A stretch of DNA of 64,000 nucleotides. Origin: Zoroaster sp. YZ-2022 (lineage: Eukaryota; Echinodermata; Asteroidea; Forcipulatida; Zoroasteridae). The DNA is taken from the NCBI GenBank assembly GCA_029582265.1, contig CM055817.1:55413711-55477710 (forward strand). The letters are read 5' to 3'. The number at the start of each line of letters is the position of its first letter. The first letter of the stretch is position 1. Below the pieces are notes generated by a model. The model made no database searches. It saw only the letters and a list, made by a program, of their open reading frames with translations, and was not told where the DNA came from. The position numbers and the translations under genes are program-made. Shown piece by piece: positions 1 through 8,682 of the stretch.

Positions 1-25
1 AATAAAAGATGTAAAGTAATTGTAA

Positions 26-1409
26 ATGGCAGAAGGAGGGTACGATCTAATAGAAGCAGATCCGTTATTACAAAATCTTGAAGAGGATGAAATGTTTGAC
101 GATAATGCGGAAGAATATGAATTAAGTGATGAAGCTTATAATACGTCTCTTATTAGAGAACAAAACAAACAAAAAAGTTTAGGTGCATTAGAAAAATCAC
201 CCGATGCTGTAAGATCATCGAATAGTGCACGAGTTGATGACTTTTATAGAATAGTAAAAGAACAAGGCTGGAAACTAAACAAAATACCAGATTGGGAAAA
301 TTTTCAAGTAACGAAAGAGGGTATATTTTATACTTCAAGTAAACGAGGAAAAGTAAGGCTGACGATTGATAAACAAAACAAAACCTTTCTTACGTTAAAT
401 TCAATAGCCAATCAAGCGGCTAGAGCTGGCTATAGCCAGGTTAGATTCATGAGAGAACAATTGGGTATAAAAGACTGGAAAAGTATTAGAAAAGTTAAGA
501 TACAAAAAGAACTAGATGAAACTTTAAAAGAACTAGAAAGTCTATCAGTTAGGAAAAAACCAAGTCGAAAGTTACCAACAACACCACCAACGCCCGAAGA
601 AGAAGAACCGTTTTTCAATGTTAATGGTGATATCGAAATGGATGATCTAAGAGGTAAAAAAAAAATAGACACGATTGAAGGATTTATTAATTTTTATACA
701 CAAAACGCAGAAACTCGAGATGAAAGAAATATACTCCATGAACTAAGGGGTTACGCAGATCTTATGAAAGCGGTTGCAAGGACAAAAATTAAAATTTGAA
801 GCTGAATTATACACACGTAACAAAGAATTAACTTGAAATTAGAACTAGAATTGCTAACAACGACGTAGGGAGATGAAAATGCAATAGATCAACTTATAGC
901 GAGAACAAGAATTATTAGATGAAATTGATACGATTAAAGAACAAATTAACAAGTTTGATTATAAGAATAGTAGCCAACTCAATAGAATTAAAGAAACGTT
1001 ATATAGAATAAAAAACATAGACGTTACGTTGGGTGAAAGAATTAAAACTTTATTTAGAGAACAAGGTGTAACGATTATCAGTATATTAACAGCTTTTAGT
1101 ATGACCATTGCTTTTATCGTCAAATCGATCGGTAATGTTGTAAGTTCAGTTATTCCAAAACCAACTCCTGCGCCAGAACCAACTCCACAACCCACACCAT
1201 CACGAGCTGACGGCGTAAAAGAGTGGATACAAAAAACATTAAAAAATTTAGCAAATGTATTATCTAAACTAGGAGCGAAAGCTTTAGCCGCTTTACCGGC
1301 TATTATCGGAACGATAGTAAGTTGGTTATTTAAAATAGCTTCGAGCGTCGTTACGTTAGCGGCGGAACATTTATGGTTGGTGATAAGCGGAGTCGGGTGT
1401 TATTTCTAG
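26..1409 (+). pseudogene. Element gene A: long membrane-anchored protein, frameshifted near 790-905
   Basis: Two open stretches, 26-799 and 1029-1409, with coding-like sequence between them in shifted frames, so I read them as one gene of roughly 450 codons. The first stretch (257 residues) has an acidic N-terminus (about residues 12-36), a compact region with DWENFQVTKEG near residue 89, a charged helix (about 158-175) and a Pro/Glu-rich segment (183-194). The second stretch (126 residues) begins inside the protein: GERIKTLFREQG, then a hydrophobic segment (about 14-43), a PTPAPEPTPQPTP linker, and a long hydrophobic C-terminal half that could be one or two membrane helices. This layout matches a family repeatedly annotated as uncharacterised in cnidarian genomes (memory, not searched). 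A virion membrane or minor structural role is a guess. Its 3' end overlaps the convergent minus gene by 39 bp. Confidence 0.55.
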
Positions 1410-2814
1410 CTTATACGCATGAAAACGTGAAGCGATAGTGTGTTTTAAAACAATTAAGTAAATCATAATACCTACACCAGTTAAAATCGCAAAACCGAGT
1501 ATTAAAGAATTTTTTTCATCTTGATGGTTGTCTTGTTTTAAAGAAGGTGCTATGCCCTCAACCGAGTCTTTTTTTAATGTAGTTTCAAACGGGTGTGATA
1601 AACTGTCGCTCATATTCTCTGCGTCGGCGTCTTCTACGTGCTTTGCAATCGTTGGTAGTTGCGTTCGTTCTAGCGGTAAAATAGGAGGAACAACGGGTGT
1701 TGAATTTGTATCTAAATTTGAACCTAAAGATAAATCGCTCGTCGCGATTAATAGATTATTGTTGTATCCCACATAATTGCCTATTTGTAAATTCATATCG
1801 CTAGGCATCATGTATAAATTTTCTCCTAGACAAAAGTTTAAACGACTGCGAGCGTATTGTAAAACATCTTGATATCGTTGAATGCTAGTTTGTAAATCGA
1901 CCGGAGAGTCAATCTCTGCTTCTACTATATTTATAAATTCGCGTTGCGCTCTAAACCTGTACCACCCGCTAAAATGAGCTTTTGCTTGCGCTGAGCTCCT
2001 AAAATCGGCGAAACGCACGCGTTCTTAACGAGTCGTTTATTCGTGCGCATACCAACATCCGTGAAACCTCTAGACTCGCTGATTATAAATTTTAACCAAG
2101 CGAGCTCTGTTGAAGATTGTGAAATGAATGCGATCGATATGGGTCGAAGGATGATCTCCAAAACTCATTTTAGTCGCGGTTTTGTAATAATCGTAATCGG
2201 TCACCTCGGTAGAAATAACGTTCAAACTACTTTTATCGTAGTTGTTTCCGGGTACCGCTTTGTAACCAGAGTCGTAATAATAAGCCGTTCCTAATCCGTT
2301 TGAATTTAAATCGACTCGTTGTTTCCAATTGTTGTTTTGAGAAAGGTGAAATTCTTTACATGTGTTTTTGTACGCGCTCACGTCTATATTATTGGCAAAC
2401 GCGTCGTAAAAATTTTGAAAAGATGCGGGGCAGCTCATTTCTTTGAGCAATCGTCTAATTTGATAATAGACGTGAAATCTAAAAAAACTACGAATCATTG
2501 GGTTTAAATGGTTTAAATGTTGATAACTCACGCCGCACCTCGTCGTGGCGCGATGCGTCACAAAATTTATTTGATTTTGATAAAATTTGAGTGGGTTAGA
2601 ATACCAATCGTCTACAACGTCCGTAAGCTTTTAACGCGAGGCAGCTTGTAGTCGTTGAAAACATTATTAAAAGCGAGCGTTAAAAATTCGTTCTTGTTTA
2701 CGTAAATGTTTATACTCGTTAAATCACCATCGTTAAAATCGAGAGGCGCTTTAAAATTTCCAGATTGCTCAATGCGAACGTAAAATTACTCTTGAATGCT
2801 AATGGAAACGTCAT
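1371..2814 (-). pseudogene. Element gene B: conserved protein with C-terminal membrane segment, frameshifted
   Basis: Open minus-strand stretches at 2561-2070 and 2018-1371, plus shorter coding-like pieces upstream to an ATG at 2814 that sits in TAAATGACG context, together describe one protein of about 480 codons. Frame breaks fall near 2760, 2600 and 2030-2090. Recognisable parts: an aromatic-rich N-terminal half (WKQRVDLNSNGLG, YYYDSGYKAVPGNNYDKSS); a middle part ending with YVGYNNNLLIATSDLSLG; a Ser/Asp-rich spacer; and a hydrophobic span ILGFAILTGVGIMIYLIVL near the C-terminus. I recognise this architecture from cnidarian repeat-encoded proteins found beside relatives of gene A. A capsid or other structural role is plausible but unproven. 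The gene is divergent from the gene at 2839, with only 24 bp between the two starts. Confidence 0.55.
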
Positions 2815-2838
2815 TTATTATTAGAAAAGTTATATATA
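2815..2838. promoter_or_regulatory. 24-bp divergent promoter region between element genes B and C
   Basis: The minus ATG (2814) and plus ATG (2839) are separated by only 24 bp, containing TTATATATAA directly against the plus start and TAATAAATG reading into the minus start. Such short spacing implies promoters that overlap the start codons, as in some large DNA viruses. Transcription starts are not known. Confidence 0.35.
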
Positions 2839-3454
2839 ATGTTTAATAATAAAATGTATCATACGTTTGAAATCGAAATTGGTAAAGAAGGTGGATCGAT
2901 TCAATTAGAAAACGTTATCGATAATCGGCGAGGCAATCTCTCGATTATATTACACAGCGTAAACATTTGGGTAGGATATTACAACATGCGTAAAAAAGAA
3001 AGAATACTAATTAAATGCGGTGGGTGAATCGGAAGGTGAAGTAAAATTTATCGAAGCGGGCCTTTACAACATTGTCGAAATTATCGAGATTATAACGAAA
3101 AATGAGCCTTGGATAACGTATAGAATCGATAAATCCAAGGGTGAATACACGTTAATATTAGCTCAAGTGAACAAGAGCGTTAAATTTACATCTGGGTTAG
3201 CTAATTTATTGGGGTTGCATAGCGAATCTCTAACCGCGGGAGAATACACCAACAAAATTGACGTACAACTTTTTAAATTTTTTTACATTCATTGTGATCA
3301 AATTTCTACTACCGATAATTATTTCAACGGAAAACCCTGCACAATTTTAAACTCGCTGCCTTTGCGAGACGCGTCGTTTGGTGAAAGCATGTACATGCAA
3401 TATACAAATCCATTAGCAAAAAAATTACGACTTCCGGAACCCATAACGAGTTGA
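2839..3454 (+). pseudogene. Element gene C: putative structural protein, one frameshift at about 3020
   Basis: Two frames overlapping by 8 bp (2839-3027 and 3020-3454) together encode about 205 residues. The first begins MFNNKMYHTFEIEIG; the second continues with FIEAGLYNIVEIIEII, then a KGEYTLILAQV strand pattern and the segment FTSGLANLLGL. The order of beta-rich N-terminus, short helix and a 'LA.LLG' motif matches a family of uncharacterised invertebrate element proteins that I recall next to relatives of genes A and B. It may be a capsid-associated protein, which is inference. The break lies in a GGTGGGTG run, so a lost or gained base is the simplest explanation. No internal stop is seen apart from this shift. 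Confidence 0.5.
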
Positions 3455-3534
3455 GTTTTCGAGTTAGAGATAGCAAAAGTAGAGATATACATAATCACGG
3501 TTTCCCCATTATTTTAAATGTAGAAATAATATAA

Positions 3535-4026
3535 ATGGCGAGTATTTACGGACCGAGTCGCGCTGACGTGAAGCGTACAACGAATATTAGAACGATCGCT
3601 AGCGATGAATTGAAAGGTGAAATTTACGAACATCACGGATATCTAAACAGAGATGAAATTTTACAGCGATTAGTTTTAATTGAAAAAGTCGACGTCGTAC
3701 TAGGATGGCATGATACGTTTAAACAACCCTTTTTCTTGTTTACGGTCGCGCCTACGTATTGTAGCATTTTTATGCAGTTTATTAAAACCGATAGTTTTGT
3801 CACACATTCAACGACGCGCGATTACGCTCCCAACATTTATTATATTCCTTCTCCGCAACGAGATGAAAAGTTTCATTTTCTAGAAAATGAAATTCAACAT
3901 TTAAAATACGAAATGTGTTTTAAAATACGAAACGTTAGAAAAGTTTTTGTCGAAGCGAGTTTCTTCGGTTCGCTAAATTCAAAAATCTGTTTCAATATAA
4001 AAATAGCAAGTTTACCGTCTAATTAA
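3535..4026 (+). CDS. Element gene D1: MASIYGPSR family protein
   Basis: An intact 163-codon frame starting in ATATAAATGG context. It begins MASIYGPSR and ends with a block FVEASFFGSLNSKICFNIK that is nearly repeated in the next gene, so the two are tandem paralogs. Between these ends the pair has diverged strongly: D1 is rich in beta-type hydrophobic/charged alternation with no membrane segment or signal peptide. I do not recognise a named domain. The conserved ends and divergent middle would suit a structural or receptor-facing virion protein, but that is speculation. It is followed after 18 bp by the paralog start. Confidence 0.6.
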   Translation: MASIYGPSRADVKRTTNIRTIASDELKGEIYEHHGYLNRDEILQRLVLIEKVDVVLGWHDTFKQPFFLFTVAPTYCSIFMQFIKTDSFVTHSTTRDYAPNIYYIPSPQRDEKFHFLENEIQHLKYEMCFKIRNVRKVFVEASFFGSLNSKICFNIKIASLPSN

Positions 4027-4044
4027 TATTTACATGTTATAAAT

Positions 4045-4599
4045 ATGGCTAGCATTTACGGACCCAGTCGAAAAACGAGTGAGCGAGTTTTATCTCAAGA
4101 ACTAAACGGTGGTAGCAACGGTGGTAGCAACGGTGGTAGCAACGGTGGTAACATTTTTGAAACTAGTGGACATATCAATACGGATGATTTACAACAAAAT
4201 ATAACCTTGTACAATTTTAACGATATAATAAAAATTATATGGCATACTGAGAATCGTCCGATGGTTCATGTTGTTGGTCCAATAATCAGTTCAACGTATG
4301 TTAAATTATACTCTGGCTCTTCATACGATGATGAAACTGACCAACAAAAACATGTTTATTATAAAAATAATATAATTGAAACGAATGATGTGTTTATATT
4401 AAATTTATTAGATCACACAGGTAGTGATTTAATTTATTTCAATGTGAATCCACGGCTTTTAGAATGTGGGGTGTGTTTAAAATTTAAACGAGTCAACTTT
4501 AACGCTTTTGTACAAGCAACCTTTTTCGGCTCTTTAAATGTTGGAATCTGTTACGATATAAAAGTTGTCACCGGTCGCGATATAAAAGTTATCATTTAG
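4045..4599 (+). CDS. Element gene D2: MASIYGPSR paralog with GGSN linker
   Basis: An intact 184-codon frame, tandem paralog of the gene at 3535. It shares the N-terminus MASIYGPSR and the C-terminal pattern FVQATFFGSLNVGICYDIK. It carries an inserted Gly-Gly-Ser-Asn repeat (about residues 21-35) encoded by a 12-bp tandem repeat of the type GGTGGTAGCAAC at about 4107-4151. The linker is absent from D1, so the repeat expanded after the duplication or was lost from the sister. It starts in TTATAAATATGG context, with an AT-rich tract (TATATATATA) and poly-T after the stop. The function is unknown. Confidence 0.6.
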   Translation: MASIYGPSRKTSERVLSQELNGGSNGGSNGGSNGGNIFETSGHINTDDLQQNITLYNFNDIIKIIWHTENRPMVHVVGPIISSTYVKLYSGSSYDDETDQQKHVYYKNNIIETNDVFILNLLDHTGSDLIYFNVNPRLLECGVCLKFKRVNFNAFVQATFFGSLNVGICYDIKVVTGRDIKVII

Positions 4600-4644
4600 C
4601 CGTCAAATTATATATATATATTTTTTTTTCTATTAATAAAACAA

Positions 4645-5233
4645 ATGAGCGCACCTATAGAATCAACTAATGTACTTTATCCGAATTTAACAGTTTTGAC
4701 GAATGAAGTTAAATCATTTCGATTGCAAAAAATCGACGATATTCAAAAAGAATTACGAATCGAAATAAACGAACGAGAGGGTACGTATAAAAAATATAAT
4801 AAAATCATAAACGCTTGTAGCGTCGTAGAAACTATCGCAGAATTGGGTTGTATGGGAGCGGGAGCCATCGGAATAGCCAGTATCGCTACGGTCGTATCGC
4901 GCGGTAGGATTCGCTTTAGAAGGTTTAGCTTTGGGGTTTGGGTGGCGTAGCTTCGCTATGACATCTGAAAAAGCATGTTATAAAAAAGCTAAAAAACACG
5001 ATGAAATACGAATTTTAGCATTGAGTAAACTCAACACGATCGAAAACCACGTTAGTAAAGCTTTAGAAGACGGTTACATCAACCAAGAAGAATTTGTACT
5101 CGTGCGTGAAGAGCGAGAAAAATATTATAAAATGAAAGAAAAAATCCGTAACGCCGTCGCTAAGAGTGAACCGACTACTATACCAGAAGAAAAAAAAAAA
5201 ATTCTTATAGAAAAACTTTTGAGTTTAAAGTAG
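4645..5233 (+). pseudogene. Element gene E: small helical protein with hydrophobic hinge, one frameshift
   Basis: Frames 4645-4950 and 4931-5233 overlap by 20 bp and together form one protein of about 190 residues. The first part is an amphipathic helix region (KIDDIQKELRIEINEREG) followed by a hydrophobic Gly/Ala-rich stretch (GCMGAGAIGIASIATVV). The second part is highly charged and helical (KHDEIRILALSKLNTIENHV, then YINQEEF and a Lys/Glu-rich tail). The order of helix, Gly-rich hydrophobic hinge and KH(D/E)xIxxLAxSKLN helix matches a small protein I recall from the same cnidarian element gene set. It may interact with membranes. The break falls in a run of GGTTT and GGGG and could be a sequencing indel. 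Confidence 0.55.
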
Positions 5234-5349
5234 CTTTGACTATAAATAAGAGCTATTACGCTTCGTGTCAGCAAAAACACGCTTCGCAAGTAGCGGAGCG
5301 TGTAAAAACGTTCGATAGACCTCCTCCGTACGCCCCAGCTGCGCAAACG

Positions 5350-5643
5350 CTATAATTTATAATCCATAAAGAAATTTCTTTCCAACAATTCTTTCATCAC
5401 TCTATTGTACGATCGTTTAGATTTTACTCTCACTACATTTAATATCTTTGTGCATTTCGTACACGAGCCCGCCTTTGCTTTTGTGCCATTTTTACATCTA
5501 TAACAAGCAAGTGGAATACTTTTTCCTAGCCGAATACGCCATCGATGCATCGGGCAATAGACATCATCGCGAATACTCATTCTACAACACTTGCAGTTTT
5601 TACCAACTAAAAGCCATTCACACATAATTATCGTTCTCTCCAT
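5350..5643 (-). CDS. Element gene F: small Cys-rich, zinc-ribbon-like protein
   Basis: An intact 97-codon minus-strand frame beginning MERTIIMCEW. Cysteines and histidine are arranged as C8, C17-x-C19-C20, C30-x2-H33, C47-x2-C50 and C61-x2-C64, suggesting two zinc-binding units, with the last two CxxC pairs resembling a zinc ribbon. The remainder is basic (Lys/Arg-rich after residue 65), consistent with nucleic-acid binding. It lies head-to-head with the element's right end, transcribed inward, about 95 bp from the first terminal hairpin. It may be a transcription factor or small DNA-binding protein of the element. No family name is claimed. Confidence 0.5.
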   Translation of the reverse strand: MERTIIMCEWLLVGKNCKCCRMSIRDDVYCPMHRWRIRLGKSIPLACYRCKNGTKAKAGSCTKCTKILNVVRVKSKRSYNRVMKELLERNFFMDYKL

Positions 5644-5736
5644 CTTTATTATACAACTAGATAATAGTTAATTCATTATCTCACTTTTTAAAGTACCCTT
5701 TTTTTTTATCTTTTGTTTATTTTTTTTATCTCATCG

Positions 5737-5764
5737 TGACGTCATCATCACGATGATGACGTCA
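5737..5764. repeat. Perfect inverted repeat with two CRE octamers
   Basis: Arms 5737-5748 and 5753-5764 are perfect 12-bp complements around CACG. Each arm includes the palindrome TGACGTCA (5737-5744 and 5757-5764), the consensus for ATF/CREB factors. A second overlapping dyad, CATCGTGA/TCACGATG (5732-5739 with 5747-5754), is also present. Confidence 0.75.
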
Positions 5765-5781
5765 TCTCTTTTTAAAAACTA

Positions 5782-5819
5782 CGCTAAAACCTCATCGATT
5801 TTTTGATGAGGTTTTAGCG
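5782..5819. repeat. 15-bp perfect hairpin, GC-flanked, T-rich loop
   Basis: Arms 5782-5796 (CGCTAAAACCTCATC) and 5805-5819 are exact reverse complements around the loop GATTTTTT. It lies 17 bp after the CRE dyad and marks the end of the gene-dense block. It could be a terminal structure, a processing hairpin, or a relic of an inverted terminal repeat. Confidence 0.75.
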
Positions 5820-5878
5820 CTGCCAAAAATATCTTTTTTTTGTGAAAATTCTAAACCCGGCATTAAATATACTACTCC

Positions 5879-6128
5879 ATGCAGTAAGATTTGTAGCTTT
5901 GCACGGTGAAAAGGATAAGTAAAGACTGCGGTGACACCTTGTAGTAAGATTTGTAGCTTTGCATGGTGAAAAGGATAAGTAAAGACTGTTTGCGGTGACA
6001 CCATGTCTCCTGAAGACGATCAGAGTATACTGATCGAAACGCCGAGTTGTAACCACCAGTTCTTTTCAGAACTAATTACGACTAAAAAAGATAATTTTTC
6101 ACATGGTGTCACCACAGTCTTTACATAA
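5879..6128. mobile_element. Foldback MITE (family FB) with a 60-bp internal duplication
   Basis: The outer arms contain AAAGACTG...CGGTGACACCATG (about 5982-6005) and its complement CATGGTGTCACCACAGTCTTTAC (in part, 6103-6125). The segment GTAAGATTTGTAGCTTTGCA plus the following bases is present twice in tandem (about 5882 and 5943). Relatives occur at 7333, 9035, 15343, 20805 and 52753. Confidence 0.6.
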
Positions 6129-6530
6129 ATTTCAACTAAGGGCCAGACTTTTTTTTCGTCTTGTTTCTAGGGTCCACTTGTCAGGTGGTTGAAGATTAAC
6201 TTCAGTGAGGCGTTCATGGCGTGGATCCACGTGAAAGCACTCAGGGTTTTCGTAGAGTCAGTCCTCAGGTAAGAGACGATACGGTCATGGAGACAAGATT
6301 TTCATAATTGAGAATTTCCCCAGTTTTTGGTAACGCCATATACTAACAGAAATGATTAGTGTTTATCTTCTCTCCAACCAACCTTTTTTCTTCTCTCCAA
6401 CCAACCTTTTTTCTTCTTCAATTTCTCAAATAATTCATCCAATAATTGGTCAAAAAAAATGCAATGCCCAGGTCCTATGGTGTCCCTCCTCCATAAATGT
6501 CCACAGATTTTCCTTTTATTAAACGGACAG

Positions 6531-7090
6531 TATCGTCACGATCAGAGCAGACTTTCAACAGGGCATGGAATCAGTGTCCTAGTTTAAGATGAACACAGTG
6601 ACTGAAATGACTGGCTCATTTATGCAGCAACGGTAATATGACCTTATCATGTGGAAGTATTATTTTCAGTCACTGAGTTACCCTCCTATTTACTACAAGG
6701 GTCAAAATCAGTCAAAATGTTGATATACTTGCCAAGGTATATCTAGTGTACTTAAAAGTGGAACACTGTCGAACCTTATGTGTAGTAAGTACATTTACAG
6801 GTCAAAATGAGTCCGTTTTTGACTGGTAAATGCATTGTCTGGTATTGTTGAGGGTGGTCAAAATGACAGTAAAAACCAGTCAAAAATGCCCTTGTGTGCA
6901 CATTTGGGTCAACAGTCAAAAACAGGCAGTTGACTGATTTTTTACCTCTATAGCAACTTGCAACCTCTATAGCAACTTGCAACCTCTATAGCAACTTGCA
7001 ACCTCTATAGCAACTTGCAGCTATAGTAGGAGGGTTAATCTAAAACTAGCACTCCGATTCCATGTCCTGTTGATCGTGACGATCCACAGT
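6531..7090. mobile_element. MITE family M3 (GGGACAGTATCGTC), interrupted by a TTAA MITE
   Basis: The left part (6531-6680) and right part (7035-7090) match a continuous copy at 21003-21222, sharing CAGAGCAGACTTTCAACAGG at one end and CTAAAACTAGCACTC at the other. The ends form inverted repeats (GACAGTATCGTCACGATC versus GATCGTGACGATCC). The interruption lies exactly at GTTA/TTAA. Confidence 0.6.
6681..7034. mobile_element. TTAA-flanked, piggyBac-like MITE (family P1)
   Basis: Ends read CCCTCCTATT... and ...TAGTAGGAGGG followed by TTAA, with GTTA on the left (one base changed). TTAA targets and CCC-starting ends are typical of piggyBac-type elements. Near the right end a 19-bp unit ACCTCTATAGCAACTTGCA is repeated about four times (6942-7020); other copies have one. 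Confidence 0.6.
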
Positions 7091-7332
7091 TAGTAATAAC
7101 CCGAAGAAAAAAAATCCTCAACAAGTAAATTTTTCTTTGCTCACTCCAGACAATGAACTGAAATCCGTTTCAATTCAAGGAATACTTATGGCAATCGGTT
7201 CCAAATAGATACTCATCTCCTTGGAGTACAGAGGTGTGATCCGTCCGTATTTTTCCAGATTTTCGGATTTCTACAAATCGCAATGTTGTGATCCTCCGGA
7301 TGTTAAAGATTTAAGCAATAAAGGAAAGTTTT

Positions 7333-7513
7333 GAGGCTTTGCATGGTGGAATATCGATATCGTTTCGGTTTGCGGTAACACCATGTGTTTCTCTCAACTA
7401 ATGTGAAGCTGAGGTACAGGTTCTGTGCAATAAGGTTCTTTTCAGAACCTGTACCTCAGCTTTACGTTAGTTGAGATAAACACATGGTGTTATCGCAAAC
7501 CGAGACGATATTA
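7333..7513. mobile_element. Long foldback element (FB family) with 69-nt arms
   Basis: The arms 7357-7425 and 7443-7511 are near-complete reverse complements separated by 17 nt, so a transcript would form a long hairpin. The left end TTTTGAGGCTTTGCATGGTG is shared with the fuller copy at 9035-9309. Confidence 0.65.
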
Positions 7514-7831
7514 ATAAAGGAAAGCAAAGCAAATGCTCATAACTATAGATTTCACCCCAGCGTTGTTCACAACAGTGGCCCCCAATATCCCCCCCAGCAA
7601 AATTTACGTGGATTTTTTTCAAAACTGCCCGATCACACCCCCTGGGAGCAAGTTGACTTTAATCTAATTATTCACTTTGTCCAGATACGGTTTGCCGGTC
7701 AACTTCCAACCTATGCTGCTTCAGCCGTACAAGAAATCTCAGAAAAAACTACGAGAGGCGTTAGCTGTGCTGTATAACCACCTGGACAGTAACGCTGGCA
7801 CGGCTACCGATGTGAGTAGAATATCATTTAA

Positions 7832-8391
7832 CCCTCTCAGTACTGAATTGTTTTGACATAAACAACTGCTGGTGACCGCATTGTTTGACCACTCAAGCGT
7901 GAAGCACACATTCTTACACAACAGAAAGCTAGTGTTCAAAGGCCAATTTTACAAACTCTATTATCACCTTGAAGATAACGTTTTACAGCAAAATAAATAA
8001 TAAAAGATATCTTACTTATTGAATTTCCTTTCATAAAATCCAAAAAACATTAAGATCGGTCAATAAATGTCCAAGTTCTCGGTCTTTGTTTCCTCAGTGT
8101 GATCTGTAAACTCAAACACTTTTTTGTACACAAACACATGGCGCTCCGTAGGTGTTTGGCATTTCGGATCTTTCCACTCCAATTTGAAGGGATTGCATAA
8201 TAGCAACCTTATTTTATTTCACCATCAATGGAAAGATCTGATCTTACTCTTTCCAACCATTGTAAGCTTGGGTATGGAGGGTGAACATGGACAAAACTAC
8301 AGCTTTATAACAAATGGCCTTTGTGCTCAGGCTTGAGTGCTGTTTTGTGTGAAAGCTTGGTCAACTAAAGTCGCCTATGGTAAGGAAAGGG
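7832..8391. mobile_element. TTAA-flanked MITE (family P3)
   Basis: It starts CCCTCTCAGTACTGAATTG after TTAA (7828-7831) and ends GGTAAGGAAAGGG before TTAA (8392-8395). The second copy, at 18034-18584, is close to it over its whole length. No transposase is encoded. Confidence 0.65.
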
Positions 8392-8682
8392 TTAAATACA
8401 ACATTCCCCGCCTATTATCCGTTACAATGGAACAAATTGTCCGTCTTCATTAAAAATAAACCTAGAGTATCAAGGCTGTGCCGGGTGTCCGGATACCCGA
8501 CCGAAACTGTCATTACCCGGTTCCATTTTTCGGTTCAAATTACCCGTAAACGACTGAAAACTCAAGCCACACAAATGGAAAGTCTCTGATTTTGTTTAAA
8601 CATTTTTTGTGTGTGTGGGGAATGGGAATGCTACGAGTCGTTTAATATAGAGGCGGGAAGTTATTACAGTAAGTCCACATTT

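Larger units (their letters stand above)
1..5820. mobile_element. Virus-like integrated element, right part (left end outside window)
   Basis: A compact block of AT-rich open frames with almost no intergenic space: plus genes at 26-1409, 2839-3454, 3535-4026, 4045-4599 and 4645-5233; minus genes at 1371-2814 and 5350-5643. There are no obvious introns, starts are often preceded by TAAATG-like context, and adjacent genes overlap or are divergent by 24 bp. I recognise the gene set (membrane protein with a proline linker, minus-strand protein with a C-terminal membrane segment, small helical protein) as one that recurs, uncharacterised, in cnidarian and other invertebrate genomes. A Polinton/Maverick or adintovirus-like affinity is inference, because no polymerase B, integrase, packaging ATPase or protease lies in the window. 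The right limit is set at the last hairpin before foldback elements begin. No terminal inverted repeat could be tested. Confidence 0.6.

Noticed and set aside
4931..4950. Programmed ribosomal frameshift in element gene E
   Set aside because: No slippery heptamer with a downstream structure was evident, and similar breaks occur in host genes; an indel is simpler.
5782..5819. Bacterial rho-independent terminator
   Set aside because: It has terminator shape, but the window is clearly eukaryotic and there is no T tract after the stem.
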